Shown here in pieces: positions 42,001 through 44,707 of a stretch of DNA of 44,707 nt. The stretch is from Candidatus Parabeggiatoa sp. nov. 2 (lineage in GTDB: Bacteria; Pseudomonadota; Gammaproteobacteria; Beggiatoales; Beggiatoaceae). The stretch is from positions 1-44,707 of the forward strand of contig NBMI01000003.1 in NCBI GenBank assembly GCA_002085445.1, read 5' to 3'. The notes below the pieces were generated by a model, which was given only the letters and a program-made list of their open reading frames with translations, did not search any database and was not told the DNA's origin. Both the position numbers and the translations under genes were made by a program. How positions within the stretch are numbered: the first letter of the stretch is position 1; the number at the start of each line of letters is the position of its first letter.

Positions 42001-44707
42001 AAACGATGGCAACCGCATCTGGTGTCTTTTCTACCTGTGCTTCAAATAATTGGTGGATACACTTATCTTTGGAATAATCTGCTTGGGTATTGTTCCACTC
42101 CACTAGCAGCAGATGCCTTTCAGCTTCTGTCAGCAGAGGCAACTCTGAAATGAGCTGCAATGGATTGGACACAATCCCTTCAAGCAATGTCTGGAAATGC
42201 CCAACCATCCGAGTTATCGTGGCCGCTTCAAACAAATCGGTGTTGTATTTAAAGATACCAATCAGTGAGTTTTTGGCCTCTATCATTTCTAAGCTCAAAT
42301 CAAACTGGCCTTCCTCCTGCTGTGCCATCTCAAAATGTTCCAGTTCAAGTTCTCCCAAATTCACTCTGACTTCCGTCTCGCTTGGAGTAAACAAATCCCT
42401 GATCTCGCCTTGCTGCGGCTTTTGCAACACAAAATCCACTTGGAATAAAGGTGAGCGGCTTGGATCACGTTCAGGCTGCAAGCGTTTAACCAATAACGGA
42501 AAGGGATAATCTTGATGATTAAGTGCTCCCAGTACCGTTTGGCGCACTTGTCTTATAAAAGCCTTAAACGTGAGTGAACCCTGAAGTTTAGCTCGCAAGA
42601 CCACCATGTTAACAAAGTAGCCAGCGACCTCAGTAAATTGGCTTTGCGTCCGGCCAGTCGTTGCCGAACCAACTAGAATCTCTTCCTGACCCGTGTAGCG
42701 GTAAAGTAATATTTGATAGGCCGCGAGAAGAACCATATAAAGGCTCGCGTCTTGTGCCAGTTCTTTGAGCGGCTGAGTCAACGTTTCAGTCAAAACGAAA
42801 TGGACCGAAGCACCGTGATAAGTTTGTACGGGGGGGCGAGGATGATCAGTGGGCAAATTGAGTACGGGTAATTCACCTGCTAATTGTTTTTGCCAGTAGG
42901 CCCAGAGACGTTCCCCTTGAGTACTTGCCAGCATTTCCTTATGCCAACGCACATAATCGGCGTAAGTGTGCTTTAGAGGTGGTAAAGAGGCTTGCTCCCC
43001 AATTTTAAGGGCTGGATACAACACACCTAGCTCAGTTATCAACATCCACAGAGACCAACCATCAGAAATGATATGGTGGCTAGTTAATAACAGAATATGA
43101 TCTGTTGAGGCACGAGTAAATAAACTCACACGCAACACGGGGCCTTTCTCTAAATCAAAGGGCTTTTGGTAGCTATCAACAACTTTCTGGTTCAACTCAT
43201 CCCAAGACCATGTTGAAGCATCAATCTGTTCAAAACGAACCGTATGATATTGATGAACCTCTTGAACTGGCTCACCCTCTTGTGTTGTGAAGGTCGTGCG
43301 TAGGCAAGGATGACGATTTATTAAGGCTTGGAAGGTATTTTGCAGTGCTGGTACATCCAAAACTGAGTGAATGCGTAAGCTAAGCGCAATGTTATAAGCC
43401 GCACTTTCCTGTGTCAATTGGTACAAGAACCACAGGGCTTGTTGTCCATGGGAAAGCGGATAAACCTCATGACTTTTAGTTGTTTCTTGCGGTTGCTGTT
43501 TTGAAGCGGTTTCGGTCAATGGTGCATCAGCAGCTTGGTTTTCGTGCTGAGCTTTCTCAATAAACCGAGGTTTCAGCTTGTTCTGTTGAAGAATAATGTC
43601 TTCACTAAGAACCACCTGCGCAGTCGTTAGGGTAGCTCCTTCTGAACGGGTTTGGTAATGTTCAACGAGGCGGTCTTGGTATTCCTCACAGAGAAATTGA
43701 GCCATTGAAGCAATGGAGACATATTCAAAAGATAAAGTTGGCGTGACTTCAAGCTGATAAATTTCATTGATTCGATTAGCAAACATGAGACCACTAATCG
43801 AATCAACACCGTAGTTACGGATATCTTCTTCCAAGTCAATGTCTTGTTCACTGACTTTTAAAATCGCTGAGATAGCTTTCAATAAGTCTTGTTGGACTTT
43901 TTCCAACAATTGGCGACTCTCATCTGGGGCAACCGATACCGGGGTTGCCTTTGAGACGGTCGATTCAAGCCCTAATCCTTTGTTTATCTTCTGGCGAAAG
44001 CCAGAAAGCACCATGAATTGACTGATTTCTTTCCAGGCCAGCCCTTGACGAAAGGTTTCCCATCCCGTTTCGGTTGAAAGAGTTTGCATCCCCATCGTGT
44101 TGGCAAGCCACTTTTTGGTTTGATCGTCAACTTGCATCCCACCGCTTTGCCATAATGGCCAATTGATAGACAATGTTTTACCAAAGCGTTTTTGAGAAGC
44201 CCTGAGTTGTTCACGCCAGAAAGCAAAGTTATCCATAAAGCTATTAGCATAAGCATAATCGCACTGGCCCACATTTCCCATCACCGCCGCCACGGAGGAA
44301 AACAGCACGAAAAAGTCCAATGGCTCATGGGAGGTGGCCTCATCCAACCAAACGGTGCCATAGACTTTGGGTGCCAACACCGCCGCTATCTCTTCAGGCG
44401 TTTTATTGAGAACCAAAGCATCTGAAATCACGCCGGCACTATGAATAATGCCATTGAGTCTTCCAAAGCGGGACTTGGTTTGGGCAATGAGGGCTTCTAC
44501 ATCTTCGCGCTTGGAAATATCGGCTTGCAAATAGATAACTTCCGCACCCAACGCATTAAGTGATTGAATTTCATATGCTTTTTCTGCACTCAACTCAGAA
44601 CGCCCCGTCAAAACCAGCTTGGCTTTAAACTGTTTGGCTAAGTAATCTGCAAAAATCAGTCCTAAACCGCCGGCACCACCCGTTATCAAATACACGCCTT
44701 TTTCGGT
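39059..44707 (-). CDS. PKS-NRPS C-terminal part: KR-ACP-C-A-PCP-thioester reductase
   Basis: Open to the window edge (first residues TEKGV), so the N-terminus is missing; 1882 residues are visible. Domains from the edge: ketoreductase about 4-245 (YLITGGAGGLG, HSAGVISDALV, LFSSVAAVMGN, DYAYANSFMD); acyl carrier about 258-345 (GVDSIS, Ser 303); condensation about 411-850 (SHHIISDGWS, HHxxxDG intact); adenylation about 880-1385 (YTSGSTGTPKG, FDVATEEIF, NAYGLTETT, NGKIDR); peptidyl carrier about 1400-1470 (LGGHSLL, Ser about 1437); thioester reductase about 1523-1882 (LTGATGFLG, VSTFFS, GYVETKW). It reduces a beta-keto group, adds one amino acid and releases the chain as aldehyde or alcohol using NADPH. 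No AT domain is visible, in line with the trans AT at 24701. By hand the pocket code reads D V E N V V A I G K; substrate unknown. It is first in the minus-strand series. A TAACTGAT stretch near 40522 lies in the A-PCP linker. Confidence 0.93.
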   Translation of the reverse strand, partial: TEKGVYLITGGAGGLGLIFADYLAKQFKAKLVLTGRSELSAEKAYEIQSLNALGAEVIYLQADISKREDVEALIAQTKSRFGRLNGIIHSAGVISDALVLNKTPEEIAAVLAPKVYGTVWLDEATSHEPLDFFVLFSSVAAVMGNVGQCDYAYANSFMDNFAFWREQLRASQKRFGKTLSINWPLWQSGGMQVDDQTKKWLANTMGMQTLSTETGWETFRQGLAWKEISQFMVLSGFRQKINKGLGLESTVSKATPVSVAPDESRQLLEKVQQDLLKAISAILKVSEQDIDLEEDIRNYGVDSISGLMFANRINEIYQLEVTPTLSFEYVSIASMAQFLCEEYQDRLVEHYQTRSEGATLTTAQVVLSEDIILQQNKLKPRFIEKAQHENQAADAPLTETASKQQPQETTKSHEVYPLSHGQQALWFLYQLTQESAAYNIALSLRIHSVLDVPALQNTFQALINRHPCLRTTFTTQEGEPVQEVHQYHTVRFEQIDASTWSWDELNQKVVDSYQKPFDLEKGPVLRVSLFTRASTDHILLLTSHHIISDGWSLWMLITELGVLYPALKIGEQASLPPLKHTYADYVRWHKEMLASTQGERLWAYWQKQLAGELPVLNLPTDHPRPPVQTYHGASVHFVLTETLTQPLKELAQDASLYMVLLAAYQILLYRYTGQEEILVGSATTGRTQSQFTEVAGYFVNMVVLRAKLQGSLTFKAFIRQVRQTVLGALNHQDYPFPLLVKRLQPERDPSRSPLFQVDFVLQKPQQGEIRDLFTPSETEVRVNLGELELEHFEMAQQEEGQFDLSLEMIEAKNSLIGIFKYNTDLFEAATITRMVGHFQTLLEGIVSNPLQLISELPLLTEAERHLLLVEWNNTQADYSKDKCIHQLFEAQVEKTPDAVAIVFGEQYLSYLALNQRANQLAHYLQTLAVKPEVLVGLCVERSIEMVVGLLGILKAGGAYLPLDPTYPSERLAFMLEDAGISVLLTQSRFKEKLPKTPVKMVCLDTEAQTFSQSQTNNVVCEVMPSNLVYVIYTSGSTGTPKGVMIQHNSLVNYTQAVIRQYKLTSHDRYLQFASINFDVATEEIFSTLLIGATLVLPFEEQVAPFAEFNQFIEKENLTVLNLPTPYWHEWVLDLSQTSTPLPDCLRLVMVGSETVRLEPLLCWQKTLAHSVKWLNAYGLTETTIGATFYQPPITDLNEGTVFSVPIGRPLANVQIYILDHFLQPTPVGVPGELHIGGVGLARGYKGRPDLTAKSFIKNPLTDDPNARLYKTGDLVRYRPDGNLEYLGRIDNQVKIRGFRIELGEIEAMLGQHPSVAETAVIVHDISQTDKRLVAYLVQNKTQLTEKTEELRTFLTERLPEYMVPSAFVTLESLPLTPNGKIDRLALSQLSVNRDQLSDEAFVAPRTSEEKLLAGIWADVLGLENVSIFDDFFELGGHSLLATQLVSRICESFAIELPLHYLFQSPTIAGIAQAIEQARQADNQSVTTFIDLKNEAVLDPLIQTSQSSPPVQVDRLANPQAIFLTGATGFLGTYLLSELLAQTTADIYCLTRSSDVDNAQKRLQSQLESYSLWQETYRHRLLPVIGDLSKPLLGLSEPQFSELSEKLEVIYHNGAWVNHIYPYTVLKATNVLGTQEVLRLAFQTKTKQVHFVSTFFSIPAIEESDSLDKSQFVDGYVETKWVAEQLVKQAGERGLPVCIYRPSRVTGHSQTGISNLADIINLLIKGCIQLGKAPVFGEIEEYLTPVDYVSRAIVYLSQQPKQLGKSFDLIHSHAPTRWHDLLFDKLRALGYPLEQTSYASWRTELSHQTTNALYPLLSLFPQREDSVEQSATEEPAFDYRKTISFQNTLEGLADTDIVCPRFDKELLSTYFSYFWNCGFLEAR

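Overview
The window looks like a chromosomal piece from a large marine sulfur bacterium of the Beggiatoaceae type (Beggiatoa, Thioploca or Thiomargarita relatives, Gammaproteobacteria). The reasons are a stand-alone dsrL-like gene of reverse dissimilatory sulfite reduction, direct repeats of the heptamer TAACTGA (reported from marine Beggiatoaceae genomes), very large PAS-rich hybrid histidine kinases, a DUF1703-type AAA/PD-(D/E)XK gene, and intergenic DNA full of palindromes and short repeats. The genus is inferred; nothing here proves it. No rRNA, tRNA, transposase or CRISPR array was seen.

Left part (1-21 kb, all genes on +): the 3' end of a SiaC-family gene, a PAS-class III adenylate cyclase, then signalling kinases. 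These form a two-gene cassette present twice: a hybrid kinase (3573-8243) plus a REC-kinase (8558-9667), then a broken hybrid kinase (10398-12252) plus a second REC-kinase (13944-15047). In the second cassette both genes look damaged: the hybrid kinase has an out-of-frame deletion between HisKA and HATPase, and the REC-kinase has Tyr in place of the phospho-accepting His. A further sensor (16367-20950) holds two complete kinase cores around a receiver. Its coding sequence contains insertions that resemble the intergenic repeats. Its last 34 codons and the 3' flank are duplicated downstream.

Middle (22-32 kb): dsrL-like (22219-24144), a fused AT-AT-enoyl reductase gene of trans-AT polyketide type (24701-28051), a chimeric relic of such a gene (28470-28858), four copies of a ~183-bp repeat, and a DUF1703-type gene on the minus strand.

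Right part (32.8-44.7 kb, minus strand): a candidate biosynthetic operon. In transcription order it has the 3' part of a PKS-NRPS (KR-ACP-C-A-PCP-thioester reductase), a PP-loop ATP-dependent amidotransferase-like enzyme with four zinc-type cysteines, a guanidinoacetate N-methyltransferase-like methyltransferase with a long unrecognised N-terminal region, and an aminotransferase made of a dead class III half and an intact class III half. A workable model, by inference only: the synthetase releases an aldehyde, the aminotransferase turns it into an amine, and the PP-loop and methyltransferase enzymes build and methylate an amidine- or guanidine-like group. The + strand AT-AT-ER gene would supply malonyl units and enoyl reduction in trans.

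The spacers hold several repeat families: an invertible ~40-bp hairpin with core GGCWAAAGTTT, found inserted in other repeats; the palindrome CCAAACTWWAGTTTGG near gene 3' ends; GGGCCA...TGGCCC hairpins; GCTTTAGC repeats; heptamer arrays; and elements ending in TAGGACTTACGCA.
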